Source: DATJSN01 sp035504095 | Lineage (GTDB): Bacteria > Planctomycetota > Phycisphaerae > WQYP01 | Direction: 5' to 3' | Assembly (NCBI GenBank): GCA_035504095.1 | Contig: DATJSN010000008.1 | Span: forward strand, 1-55,014 | DNA: 55,014 nt | Shown: one piece after another, positions 16,596 through 24,849 of the stretch | Position numbering within the stretch: position 1 is the stretch's first letter | Layout: the number at the start of each line of letters is the position of its first letter | Made by a program: the position numbers and the translations under genes | The notes under the pieces: generated by a model | What the model was told of the DNA's origin: nothing | What the model saw: the letters and a program-made list of their open reading frames with translations, nothing else | The model's database searches: none

Positions 16596-17819
16596 TTATT
16601 GTGGCAGAGTATACGAAAAAATTAGGCCGCCGGTGTTTAATCCTCCCTTCATAGCCGTACCGTAGAGAACCGATCCTGATTCGATAAGCGAGTCAACTGG
16701 GTTAGCCCCGTACATTGAAGCGCTTAAACCACTTGGATTGATTGGATCATTAGCGAAAGAATACAAGACTTTTTCCAACCCTGTGTTGACGTCGTAAGCA
16801 AAGATAATACCTTCGTCATTGTTGCCGCCGTTACGTGTTGTACCATATAAAATTGTGTCTATTTCGAGCAGAGAACCATTAGGATTAGTTCCGTCGCGTG
16901 GCCCGCCGGCAAATGAATGCAACACGGTTTCCATTTGATTATTAACGTCATAATCAAAAAGGGTGCCGAAAGCATACGTTCCGCCCGCGGCAGTTAAACC
17001 GTAAAGGATTGACTTTGACTTGATTAATGATCCAAAAGGCAAAGCACCATCCTGAGATCCACCTGTGAAAGAATGCAATATTTGTTCCGTACCTGTTTCA
17101 ATATTGTAGGCAAATATTGTACCCATTTTGTTTATGCCGCCTTTGAGCGTTAAACCGTAAAAAACAGGGCTGGAGTTAATTAGTGACCCGCACGGCAAGG
17201 CGCCATCCAATGGTCCGCCAGCGAATGAATGCAATATGGTTTCTGTATTGGTATCTAAATTATAGGAAAAGATCGTACCAGCATTTTTGATGCCACCATT
17301 GCATGTTAAGCCATAGAGAATTGAACCGGCTTTTATAAGCGATCCGAGAGGCGTGGCGCCATCAAAGGGTTTTCCGGCGAATGAATGTAAAATGTTTTCT
17401 GTACCGGTATTAATGTTATAAGAAAAAATTATGCCCAAGCCTTTTATGCCGCCTTTAGTAGTCATTCCATATAATGTTGATCCCGATTGGATCAGTGAAC
17501 CGCGAGGATTGGCGCCATCGTAGGTGTTGCCGAATGAAAATAAGGTTTTTTCCTTGTCGAGAGTAATATCATAAGAAAAGATTATTCCTTTATAATAAGT
17601 ACCTCCATACAATGTCGTACCATAAAGAGTTGAATCCGATTCAATCGGTGTATCACAAGGCCTAAGACCATCACCTTGAATGCCGGAAAAATTATAAACC
17701 ATTCTATAATGTTGAAACCCACCGGTATTTATCTGATATAATCTTACGAATTGCATTACGACCCACGCTAGAAATATTAAACTAATGATGGTTGATGGGT
17801 AGATGATTCGGTTATTCAT
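16596..17819 (-). CDS. TIGR03803-type repeat protein
   Basis: A 407-residue protein with one N-terminal hydrophobic segment (about residues 9-27, uncleaved anchor or signal). It then has about seven repeats of roughly 50 residues, each with the words LHSFaGgp-DGa-P-GSLI-s-s-LYG-T--GG and GtIFsYn--t. These are the hallmarks of the TIGR03803 repeat found in planctomycete, verrucomicrobial and acidobacterial surface proteins; a beta-propeller fold is likely. GGAAAG precedes the ATG. Base composition is clearly AT-richer than in the flanking glycan genes, as is that of the next gene, which suggests a different history. Confidence 0.75.
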   Translation of the reverse strand: MNNRIIYPSTIISLIFLAWVVMQFVRLYQINTGGFQHYRMVYNFSGIQGDGLRPCDTPIESDSTLYGTTLYGGTYYKGIIFSYDITLDKEKTLFSFGNTYDGANPRGSLIQSGSTLYGMTTKGGIKGLGIIFSYNINTGTENILHSFAGKPFDGATPLGSLIKAGSILYGLTCNGGIKNAGTIFSYNLDTNTETILHSFAGGPLDGALPCGSLINSSPVFYGLTLKGGINKMGTIFAYNIETGTEQILHSFTGGSQDGALPFGSLIKSKSILYGLTAAGGTYAFGTLFDYDVNNQMETVLHSFAGGPRDGTNPNGSLLEIDTILYGTTRNGGNNDEGIIFAYDVNTGLEKVLYSFANDPINPSGLSASMYGANPVDSLIESGSVLYGTAMKGGLNTGGLIFSYTLPQ

Positions 17820-17873
17820 GGAATTATCTTTCCAAAGATTAATGAACTACGATTGTCGAAGCCGACAATCATT

Positions 17874-18563
17874 TCAAATTGTTTCCAGACTAGAGCCTGT
17901 TGATTCAAGAACCAAACGAATGTTAGCAATGATTGTTTTTCGCTCTTCATCAGTGATCATCTCGGTTTCGTATGGTTTTTGCCAATGAGAAGGACTGTTC
18001 TGAATAAAAAGAATAATAGTGGACAAAGAATCGCTTGGTATATTGGCATCAAAATCAATCTCTCTATTATCGGCTCGTATATATCGAATATGAGAATCAC
18101 CCAGCAACTCCAGATTAAAACCATTGCCCTGGAGTAGTTTGGTCGAGATGGTTTTGTTCGAATTGTTGGTGCTTGCGAAAGCATATGATGGTTTGTGAAG
18201 TAACCGGTTCTTCGAAAGCTTCGGCTGAAAAAGACTTCTACCCCTTATCTTGTAAATTATTCCCAATATTAATACAAACAGATTAAATAGCATGAATACA
18301 AATGCTGGATTTGGTCTCGAATTAATAACAAAAAAACGTGATATAAATTCTACAAACCCTACATTGGAAAGCCGCCTATAGCCAGGAGCTATGTATGATA
18401 GTGCATATGCACAAAGAGTTTGGACAGGTATATTAAATATAGTTAGTATTACAAGATCTCTAAATGTCAGTTTGTATGGCATGCGAGCTTTTGTCAGGTA
18501 GAACCGAAATGAACCATATTTTGATTTGTTGAAATCGTTTATGTCCATCATTTGACCCGTCAA
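17874..18563 (-). CDS. Orphan membrane protein, AT-rich gene
   Basis: A 229-residue protein I do not recognise. Two or three hydrophobic segments lie at about residues 37-58, 68-75 and 88-106. A soluble C-terminal half follows, mixed in charge and free of known motifs. The gene has the same AT-rich composition as the repeat gene 55 bases downstream, and the two may form one transcript. Together they interrupt an otherwise GC-richer glycan locus. Confidence 0.55.
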   Translation of the reverse strand: MTGQMMDINDFNKSKYGSFRFYLTKARMPYKLTFRDLVILTIFNIPVQTLCAYALSYIAPGYRRLSNVGFVEFISRFFVINSRPNPAFVFMLFNLFVLILGIIYKIRGRSLFQPKLSKNRLLHKPSYAFASTNNSNKTISTKLLQGNGFNLELLGDSHIRYIRADNREIDFDANIPSDSLSTIILFIQNSPSHWQKPYETEMITDEERKTIIANIRLVLESTGSSLETI

Positions 18564-18632
18564 CGATTAACATTTTCGTAAAATGTGTAGTGATTATAAC
18601 AAGTCGGCATAAATCAAGAGGAACCTCAGCTC

Positions 18633-18671
18633 TTTTCGTGTAATCCGTGGTTCATTTCCTGGTTCTTTTCG
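18633..18671. repeat. Short-word spacer repeat (CCGTGGTTC type)
   Basis: The words TTTTCGTG, TAATCCGTGGTTC and ATTTCCTGGTTC follow one another in under 40 bases, an imperfect run with a period near 11-13 bases. It lies between the AT-rich insert and rfbD and belongs with the runs at 14772-14855 and 40444-40492. Confidence 0.5.
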
Positions 18672-18701
18672 TAACCCATAATTTCATTTACCATCCTGCT
18701 T

Positions 18702-19580
18702 ATGAAAATCGCGGTCATCGGCAGTTCCGGGCAGTTAGGCGTGGATCTGACCAAAGAGATCGTACGCTCCGGCCATGAAGTGCTGGCCATTTCCGGCCGC
18801 GCTCAGCTCGACGTAACCAACACCGACGCCGTCGCCGCCATGTTGGATTCCGGCAGGCCCGCCGCCGTCGTCAATACGGCGTCATTTCACAACGTCGATT
18901 TGTGCGAATCTGAACCTGAGCAGGCGTTTCTTGTGAATGTGGTCGCCGTGGGAAATCTCGCCGATCAGTGCCGCAAAAGAAATATCATGCTCGTGCAAAT
19001 CGGAACAGATTATGTCATGGATGGATGGCCGGAAAATAAACCTCTTCCCGAAACAGCGGCGGCGCATCCACATAGCATCTATGCGATTACACGATTTGGA
19101 GGCGACTGCATCACGCTGACGCGCGCGCCCGAGCACGGCTATGTCGTCAGAACGTGCGGATTATTTGGCACCGCCGGATGCAAACTTAAAGGCGGTATGA
19201 ATTTTGTTGATTCCATGATCGCGGCGGCCCGTGCCGGTAAGCCGCTGCGCGTGGTGTCTGATCAGATTGTGGCGCCAACCTCCACAGAAGAATTAGCCAA
19301 GCAATTGATCGATCTGATGGAAAAAAAGCCCGGGCCGGGACTTTATCACGCCGTCTCACATGGAGAATGTTCCTGGCATGAATTTGCCGTTGCCTCACTG
19401 AAGTTGGCGGGAATCAATCATCCCGTGGCCGCGGTAAGCACCGAAGAATTCGCCGCCCCGGCACGCCGGCCGCGCTATTCCGTTCTGGATAACGCGCGGT
19501 TGCGAACACTGGGAATGGATATGATGGGGCACTGGCGAAATGCCCTCCAGCGGTATATTGCGATAAAATACAAATCGTAA
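18702..19580 (+). CDS. rfbD: dTDP-4-dehydrorhamnose reductase family
   Basis: A 292-residue short-chain dehydrogenase (extended, RmlD type) that should make dTDP-L-rhamnose from its 4-keto precursor using NAD(P)H. The N-terminal GSSGQLGVDL nucleotide motif, VQIGTDYVMDGW and the C-terminal RPRYSVLDNARLR signature all fit RmlD. The catalytic Tyr-x3-Lys site is altered: SIYAITRFGGD gives Tyr-x3-Arg. It is first of four adjacent genes with the order rfbD-rfbB-rfbA-rfbC on the plus strand. No convincing ribosome binding site is visible before the ATG. Confidence 0.85.
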   Translation: MKIAVIGSSGQLGVDLTKEIVRSGHEVLAISGRAQLDVTNTDAVAAMLDSGRPAAVVNTASFHNVDLCESEPEQAFLVNVVAVGNLADQCRKRNIMLVQIGTDYVMDGWPENKPLPETAAAHPHSIYAITRFGGDCITLTRAPEHGYVVRTCGLFGTAGCKLKGGMNFVDSMIAAARAGKPLRVVSDQIVAPTSTEELAKQLIDLMEKKPGPGLYHAVSHGECSWHEFAVASLKLAGINHPVAAVSTEEFAAPARRPRYSVLDNARLRTLGMDMMGHWRNALQRYIAIKYKS

Positions 19581-19602
19581 ACATTTAGCGCAGGAGACGA
19601 AT

Positions 19603-20697
19603 TTGACGCCGGCAGGCAATCATGGGTTCGGACCTATTCTGGTGACGGGGGGCGCCGGTTTCATTGGATCGAATTTTATTACTTCCTGGCTGCAAACCGC
19701 CGGTACGCCGGTGGTAAATCTGGACAAACTCACCTACGCCGGAAATATCGAAAATCTTTCATCAATCGCCGACGATCCGCGATATACGTTTGTCCATGGC
19801 GACATCAACGACCGGGAACTCGTGGAAAAGCTGCTCAGCGAGCACAAACCTTGGGCCATCGTACACTTCGCCGCCGAAAGCCACGTTGACCGGTCCATTC
19901 ACGCTCCGGAAGATTTTCTGCAAACCAATGTAATGGGGACTTTCCAACTGCTGGAAGCGATTCGCGCCTGGCAGGCGCCATTGTCGGCGGACCGTCGGGG
20001 TTCGCTGCGCTTCATGCACGTATCCACTGATGAGGTTTATGGTTCACTGGGACCAAAAGACCCGGCGTTTTCTGAAACCACGCCATATGCACCGAACAGT
20101 CCCTATTCAGCTTCCAAAGCGGCGTCGGATCATTTAGTTCGCGCCTATCATCACACCTACGGTTTGCCGACGCTGATCACGAATTGCTCGAATAATTACG
20201 GCCCATATCAATTCCCGGAAAAGCTCATCCCCCTGATGATTCTTAATGCCCTTGAAGGCAAACCTCTGCCGGTGTATGGCGACGGACTTAATGTTCGCGA
20301 CTGGCTGTATGTGCTCGATCATTGCGAAGCGCTGCGCAAGGTGCTGGCGCTGGGGCGGCCGGGGCAGACATATAATATCGGCGGAGAAAGCGAAAAAAAT
20401 AATCTCACTATGGTGAAAACCATCTGCAGCATCCTTGACGTGTTAAAGCCAACGTCAAAATACCGCCCGCATGAAAAACTAATTGCGTTTGTAAAAGACC
20501 GCCCCGGACACGACCGGCGTTACGCCATGGACATCGGGAAAATCCGCACGGAACTGGGCTTCAAACCGCGCCATACCTTCGACGAAGCGATTGCGGCGAC
20601 TGTAAAATGGTATCTCGAAAACGGCAATTGGGTGCGGCGTGTAACATCGGGAGAATACCGCAAATGGATCGAGAAAAATTACGCACAGCGGGGGTAA
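19603..20697 (+). CDS. rfbB: dTDP-glucose 4,6-dehydratase
   Basis: A 364-residue extended SDR enzyme converting dTDP-glucose to dTDP-4-keto-6-deoxyglucose with bound NAD+. Visible are the NAD motif VTGGAGFIGSNF, HFAAESHVDRSI, the catalytic VSTDEVYGSLG (Thr-Asp-Glu) and YSASKAASDHLV with Tyr-x3-Lys. RDWLYVLDHCEAL is the usual dTDP-sugar region. The start is TTG at 19603: no ATG lies in frame before the NAD motif, and GGAG stands eight bases upstream. It lies 22 bases after rfbD. Confidence 0.95.
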   Translation: MTPAGNHGFGPILVTGGAGFIGSNFITSWLQTAGTPVVNLDKLTYAGNIENLSSIADDPRYTFVHGDINDRELVEKLLSEHKPWAIVHFAAESHVDRSIHAPEDFLQTNVMGTFQLLEAIRAWQAPLSADRRGSLRFMHVSTDEVYGSLGPKDPAFSETTPYAPNSPYSASKAASDHLVRAYHHTYGLPTLITNCSNNYGPYQFPEKLIPLMILNALEGKPLPVYGDGLNVRDWLYVLDHCEALRKVLALGRPGQTYNIGGESEKNNLTMVKTICSILDVLKPTSKYRPHEKLIAFVKDRPGHDRRYAMDIGKIRTELGFKPRHTFDEAIAATVKWYLENGNWVRRVTSGEYRKWIEKNYAQRG

Positions 20698-20725
20698 GAG
20701 CCTCGGAAAACAGAAGGAATCAGAT

Positions 20726-21607
20726 ATGCGAAAAGGAATCGTTTTGGCCGGCGGAGCGGGAACCCGGCTGCATCCGGTGACATTGGCGGTGTCCAAGCAG
20801 ATGCTGCCGATATACGACAAGCCGATGATTTACTACCCGCTCACGACACTGATGCTCGCGGACATCCGCGACATACTGATTATTTCGACACCTGCCGATG
20901 GGCCGCGATACAGGCAATTGCTTGGGGATGGGAACCAGTGGGGGATCAATTTGTCTTATGCAATCCAACCGTCGCCGGGGGGCATTGCCCAGGCCTTTAT
21001 CATCGGGAAAAATTTTATTGGTAATCACGCCAGCGCCCTCGTGTTGGGAGACAATATTTTTTACGGGCATGATTTTGTGCGCACGCTACAGGTGGCGGGC
21101 GAAGATCACGGAGCAACAGTGTTTGCCTATCCGGTCGCCGATCCGGAACGCTATGGCGTGGTGGAATTTGACGCCGGATTCAGGGCGGTTTCCCTGGAGG
21201 AAAAACCGGCCAAGCCCAAGTCGCGGTATGCGGTCACCGGGCTTTATTTTTACGACGGAATGGTGACTTCGATCGCGGAGGGTCTAAAACCATCAGCGCG
21301 CGGCGAATTGGAAATCACGGACGTCAATAAAGCATACTTAGCCGCGGGAGAACTTCACGTGAAGTTATTAAGCCGCGGAATGGCCTGGCTGGACACCGGA
21401 ACGCATGATTCATTGCTGGAAGCATCTTTGTTTGTGCGGGCGATCGAACAACGGCAAGGGCTTAAAATCGCCTGCCCGGAAGAAGTGGCCTGGCGCATGG
21501 GATTCATCACCGCCGAGCAACTGCGAAAGCTGGCGGAGCCTCTGGCGAAAAACGAATATGGCCAGTATTTGCTGGATATCCTAAAGGAAAAGGTGGCGAC
21601 GCGATGA
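20726..21607 (+). CDS. rfbA: Glucose-1-phosphate thymidylyltransferase
   Basis: A 293-residue nucleotidyltransferase making dTDP-glucose from dTTP and glucose-1-phosphate. LAGGAGTRLHPVTLAVSKQ carries the pyrophosphorylase signature, LPIYDKPMIYYPL the substrate part, and VLGDNIFYGHD the metal-binding aspartate. MAWLDTGTHDSLLEAS near residue 220 is the second ligand loop. Length matches the family. AAGGAA precedes the ATG. Its last codons overlap the rfbC start by four bases. Confidence 0.95.
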   Translation: MRKGIVLAGGAGTRLHPVTLAVSKQMLPIYDKPMIYYPLTTLMLADIRDILIISTPADGPRYRQLLGDGNQWGINLSYAIQPSPGGIAQAFIIGKNFIGNHASALVLGDNIFYGHDFVRTLQVAGEDHGATVFAYPVADPERYGVVEFDAGFRAVSLEEKPAKPKSRYAVTGLYFYDGMVTSIAEGLKPSARGELEITDVNKAYLAAGELHVKLLSRGMAWLDTGTHDSLLEASLFVRAIEQRQGLKIACPEEVAWRMGFITAEQLRKLAEPLAKNEYGQYLLDILKEKVATR

Positions 21608-22143
21608 AAGTGACGCCGATGAAAATACCCGAAGTGCTGATCCTGGAACCGGAGGTTTATCAGGATGTGCGGGGCTTTTTTTTAGAGAGTTTCAATCAAA
21701 GGGCTTTTGTGCAATTGGGCATACGCGAAACATTTGTGCAGGACAATCACTCGCGGTCCGTCAAAAACGTGCTGAGGGGAATGCACTATCAGATCAAACA
21801 GCCGCAGGGAAAGCTCGTGCGAGCCATCGCGGGAAAAATTTTTGACGCCGCGGTGGACCTCCGTAAAAGTTCGCCCAATTATGGCAAATGGGTCGGCACG
21901 GAATTAACCGCGGAAAATCACAAAATGATGTGGATTCCGCCCGGATTTGCCCACGGATTTTTGGTTTTGTCCAACGCGGCGGAAGTTCTCTACAAAACGA
22001 CGGATTATTACGCCAAGGAATTTGAGCGGGCGCTCTTGTGGAATGACGAAGATGTCGGAATTACATGGCCGCTGGTTGGTGAACCGATTATTTCCGAGCG
22101 CGATCGCAACGCTGCGGCGTTCAAGGAAGCCGCGCATTATTGA
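21604..22143 (+). CDS. rfbC: dTDP-4-dehydrorhamnose 3,5-epimerase
   Basis: A 179-residue cupin-fold epimerase. DVRGFFLESFNQ, the active-site His in VLRGMHYQIKQPQGKLVR and the WIPPGFAHGFLVLS strand are all in place. It converts the 4-keto-6-deoxyglucose product of RfbB to the rhamnose configuration. The ATG overlaps the rfbA stop (ATGA), showing translational coupling. It is the last gene of the operon and converges on the minus-strand cluster 15 bases further on. Confidence 0.95.
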   Translation: MKVTPMKIPEVLILEPEVYQDVRGFFLESFNQRAFVQLGIRETFVQDNHSRSVKNVLRGMHYQIKQPQGKLVRAIAGKIFDAAVDLRKSSPNYGKWVGTELTAENHKMMWIPPGFAHGFLVLSNAAEVLYKTTDYYAKEFERALLWNDEDVGITWPLVGEPIISERDRNAAAFKEAAHY

Positions 22144-22158
22144 TTAATTGCGCGGCTT

Positions 22159-23148
22159 TTAGACCCTGCGCAATACAAAACAGGCCTGATCTCCCGCGCG
22201 CTTGCCGTTTAATTCCGCAGCCTGGCGGTCAAATTCCGCGATTTGTTTGCTGGTGAAAATTTTCGAGAGATCCCTTCGCACCGGATCGGCGCCCGGCGCG
22301 GTTTGATAAAACGATAATCCGCGTTTGTACATTTCGCTGCCGGTAAACAGGAAACTCGTGGAATTGTAAAAGGTTTCTATAAGATTAAACCCCGCCTCTT
22401 TAGCCAGGTTGTCGAAACCTTTTTGAGTGTAAACATATAAATGTCGCGGCGGGTCCAGTTGTATCCAATTAACGCCGTAATGTTTCCATGCCCAACCCAC
22501 GACGGGCATGGAAAGCAGAAGAACACCATTGGGTCTGAGCAAACGACGAACCGTGGCCAGAATTTCTCTGGGATTTGGAACGTGTTCGAAGACATGATGC
22601 ATCATGACCACATCAAATTGCCCCGATAGCTCATGAGGATACTGCTTGAAGATTTTTACCCCGTTGTCATGGGCGATCGTTTTTTCAATGAACGGGTCAG
22701 CGCCTCTCAGATTGGTAAATCCCTCGGATTGCAGGCGAAGGAGAAATTCTCCGCTCCCGCAACCCAGATCCAGAATAGAGTCGCTTTGTTGGATTTTGGC
22801 CGCGCGAAACCAGTCATAATAAGGCCAGTAACCGTAGATTTTTGCCAGGATCATGCCCACCAGGCTTCGATGATACAGTGCATAAGCAACACGTCTTTGT
22901 TTGAGTTTTCGTGTCAGCCAGTTTTGGCGCTCTTTGATCGGTTTGGCATAAGAATAGTAGCCCTTGGGATAATACTGGCCGAGATTTTCCGGCACGGCGC
23001 TGATCTGTACGGTTCCGCAAGCCGGGCATTCTATGTAATCAAAGGCCTCTCTGGTTCCAAAGAGCATTTCGTATGCGGTATGATGCAAATTGTTCGCAGT
23101 ATTGTTGCAGATTCGGCAGACGCCGGCATGTGAATCTGAATTCGTCAT
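22159..23148 (-). CDS. Methyltransferase with N-terminal zinc-binding module
   Basis: A 329-residue class I SAM methyltransferase. Residues 10-50 hold two Cys pairs (CRIC and CPAC) typical of a small zinc module found in sugar and glycan methyltransferases. After a linker, SILDLGCGSGEFLLRL (near residue 125) is motif I and FDVVMMHHVFEHVPNP is the post-motif II region. LLSMPVVGWAWKHYG is the motif III region. It is the last gene of the minus-strand operon with a GT2, the ACP-PPTase, E2, E1 and an acyltransferase, and probably methylates a sugar. Confidence 0.8.
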   Translation of the reverse strand: MTNSDSHAGVCRICNNTANNLHHTAYEMLFGTREAFDYIECPACGTVQISAVPENLGQYYPKGYYSYAKPIKERQNWLTRKLKQRRVAYALYHRSLVGMILAKIYGYWPYYDWFRAAKIQQSDSILDLGCGSGEFLLRLQSEGFTNLRGADPFIEKTIAHDNGVKIFKQYPHELSGQFDVVMMHHVFEHVPNPREILATVRRLLRPNGVLLLSMPVVGWAWKHYGVNWIQLDPPRHLYVYTQKGFDNLAKEAGFNLIETFYNSTSFLFTGSEMYKRGLSFYQTAPGADPVRRDLSKIFTSKQIAEFDRQAAELNGKRAGDQACFVLRRV

Positions 23149-23182
23149 CGCAATAGAGCCCGACTGTTTTTACCCAGAGCCT

Positions 23183-24094
23183 CTAAATGTGTGGGCCAAG
23201 GGTTGCCATAATAGGGAATAATGCAAGATAGCGCCACTTTCCGTTACGAACCTGCCGCGGCCAGTCCTGAAAATATAATTGGCACGCCCGGCCTCGTTGC
23301 CCCGCGCGATATTGTTTGCGAACGGCGATTCTTCCAAGATGCGCCAGGTATGCATCCACAAGCCGGTCGGCCGCGGGTGAATTCATGCCAAACAACCCTG
23401 CCGTCTGGCATTGCCAGAGCCACAGCATGCCGTTGTACCAGTATTCGGCGTCGGCGGAGATATTGGCGTCATGGCGATGGTAATGGACAAGAATTTCCGG
23501 ACTGCACAGCCCCACGCCGCCGTGCGCCAAAAGCTGAAGGTAAAGAGAAACGTCCTCAATCGCACAGCGTGTTTCGCCGTAACGGATGGCGCCGAGCCTT
23601 TCACGATTGAACATCATGGCCGAAGAGGTGCTTAGAAAAGTCGAGCCCGAAGCAAGCAGGGCAAGCGGGTCACGGATAATTCCATTCGCATCGACAGCAC
23701 GCGAAAAATCATCCATGGTTAAGGCCGCGGAACCAAGGTAGGCGAATTTTGCCGTCACAATGGCCAGTTCGGGATGTTTTTCATAATAATCGGTCTGCAC
23801 CTGGAGTTTGTCGGACAGCCAGACATCGTCATGATCAAGTGGCGCGATGTATTTACCTCGCGCCGCATCAATTCCGCGGTTGCGCGCCGCACCGGTCCAG
23901 GCATTGGGCTGCCGGATGACCTGAATTTTATCACCATAGCCGCGCAAAACCTCAGGCGTATCGTCGGTGCTGCCGTCGTCAACAACAATGATCTGAAAAT
24001 CCTTGAGCGTTTGGGCGAGAACCGAATCAATAGTTTGGCGGATCGCCGCCCCGCGGTTGTAAGTGGTGATGATCACGGAAACCAGAGGGCTCAT
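23183..24094 (-). CDS. Family 2 glycosyltransferase
   Basis: A 303-residue GT-A enzyme: VSVIITTYNRGAAIRQTIDS, then IIVVDDGSTDDTPEVL, and YIAPLDHDDVWLSDKL with the DxD metal site. No membrane segment. The frame is open to 24151, overlapping the upstream gene; the ATG at 24094 begins four residues before the fold as is usual, though no strong ribosome binding site supports it and the longer form cannot be excluded. It is encoded between the ACP-PPTase fusion and the methyltransferase, so it probably builds the glycan that those enzymes decorate. Confidence 0.83.
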   Translation of the reverse strand: MSPLVSVIITTYNRGAAIRQTIDSVLAQTLKDFQIIVVDDGSTDDTPEVLRGYGDKIQVIRQPNAWTGAARNRGIDAARGKYIAPLDHDDVWLSDKLQVQTDYYEKHPELAIVTAKFAYLGSAALTMDDFSRAVDANGIIRDPLALLASGSTFLSTSSAMMFNRERLGAIRYGETRCAIEDVSLYLQLLAHGGVGLCSPEILVHYHRHDANISADAEYWYNGMLWLWQCQTAGLFGMNSPAADRLVDAYLAHLGRIAVRKQYRAGQRGRACQLYFQDWPRQVRNGKWRYLALFPIMATLGPHI

Positions 24095-24122
24095 GGAAAT
24101 CACGCCAGACAAAGTGTGTTCA

Positions 24123-24848
24123 TCATGATCGTCCCGGCGTCGAGGAAACATGTTTCGTCGATAATCCCGTTCCCATAACCACCATGGCGGCGGCCATGAT
24201 CGGAGTATGGGAAAGGCTTACCGCGTGGGCCAGCCGTTTGGAAACGCCGTTTACGCGTGATGCCAGAAACGGTCGTTGCCGGGAATCGACGAGTGTTTCA
24301 AGGCAATTCAACTCGATTTGCTCAAACGCGGGGTCGCATTTTTTAAGGGCCTCTTTGGCGCACCAGCGAGCCGCAAAATGTTCCCGTGGATGTGACTGGC
24401 TCACGCAATACGCGATTTCATCCGGTGAAAAAGACAGTCGATAAAAATCATCTTCCCAATAATCCACCGCGACGGGCATATTTTCAACGGCTTCAATATC
24501 GATACCACAGGAAAATCCGTTTGTTATATTCACAGACGGGCCCAATGAAGGAATCGGGTTGGAAACCCCAGCCGGCGCGCTCGAGGCTGCGACCGGACCG
24601 GCTGGTGACGCGGCAGCCGCGGGCGGCGATCCGGAAAGGATCGCTTCAAGTTCCGAAAATATTTTGGCGCGATTAACGGCTAGCGGATTTTTTATGCCCA
24701 ATTCCCGCCGCAAGGAAGCGTCAAGCCGCGCCCGTCCGATGGAACCCTGCAGGCCGCCGGTATCAAGAGCAAAAGCCGAATCGACTCTCGAAGGGTCGAC
24801 GCCCGCGAGACGGGCGACAATTTCTCGAAGTCCGGTGCTTTTATCCAT
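24123..24848 (-). CDS. Acyl carrier protein fused to holo-ACP synthase-like PPTase
   Basis: A 241-residue two-domain protein. Residues 1-72 look like an acyl carrier protein: helical, with VDPSRVDSAF before the loop and GSIGRARLDASLRRELGI after it, so Ser36 sits where the phosphopantetheine serine belongs, though the usual DSL triplet is lost. Residues 73-105 are an Ala/Pro/Ser linker. Residues 110-230 are an AcpS-type phosphopantetheinyl transferase with Asp117 and Glu119 (GIDIE) and Glu166 (WCAKEALKK) as metal ligands. It could therefore load its own carrier domain. It starts one base after the E2 stop, so coupling to the dehydrogenase genes is tight. Confidence 0.75.
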   Translation of the reverse strand: MDKSTGLREIVARLAGVDPSRVDSAFALDTGGLQGSIGRARLDASLRRELGIKNPLAVNRAKIFSELEAILSGSPPAAAASPAGPVAASSAPAGVSNPIPSLGPSVNITNGFSCGIDIEAVENMPVAVDYWEDDFYRLSFSPDEIAYCVSQSHPREHFAARWCAKEALKKCDPAFEQIELNCLETLVDSRQRPFLASRVNGVSKRLAHAVSLSHTPIMAAAMVVMGTGLSTKHVSSTPGRS

Positions 24849-24849
24849 T

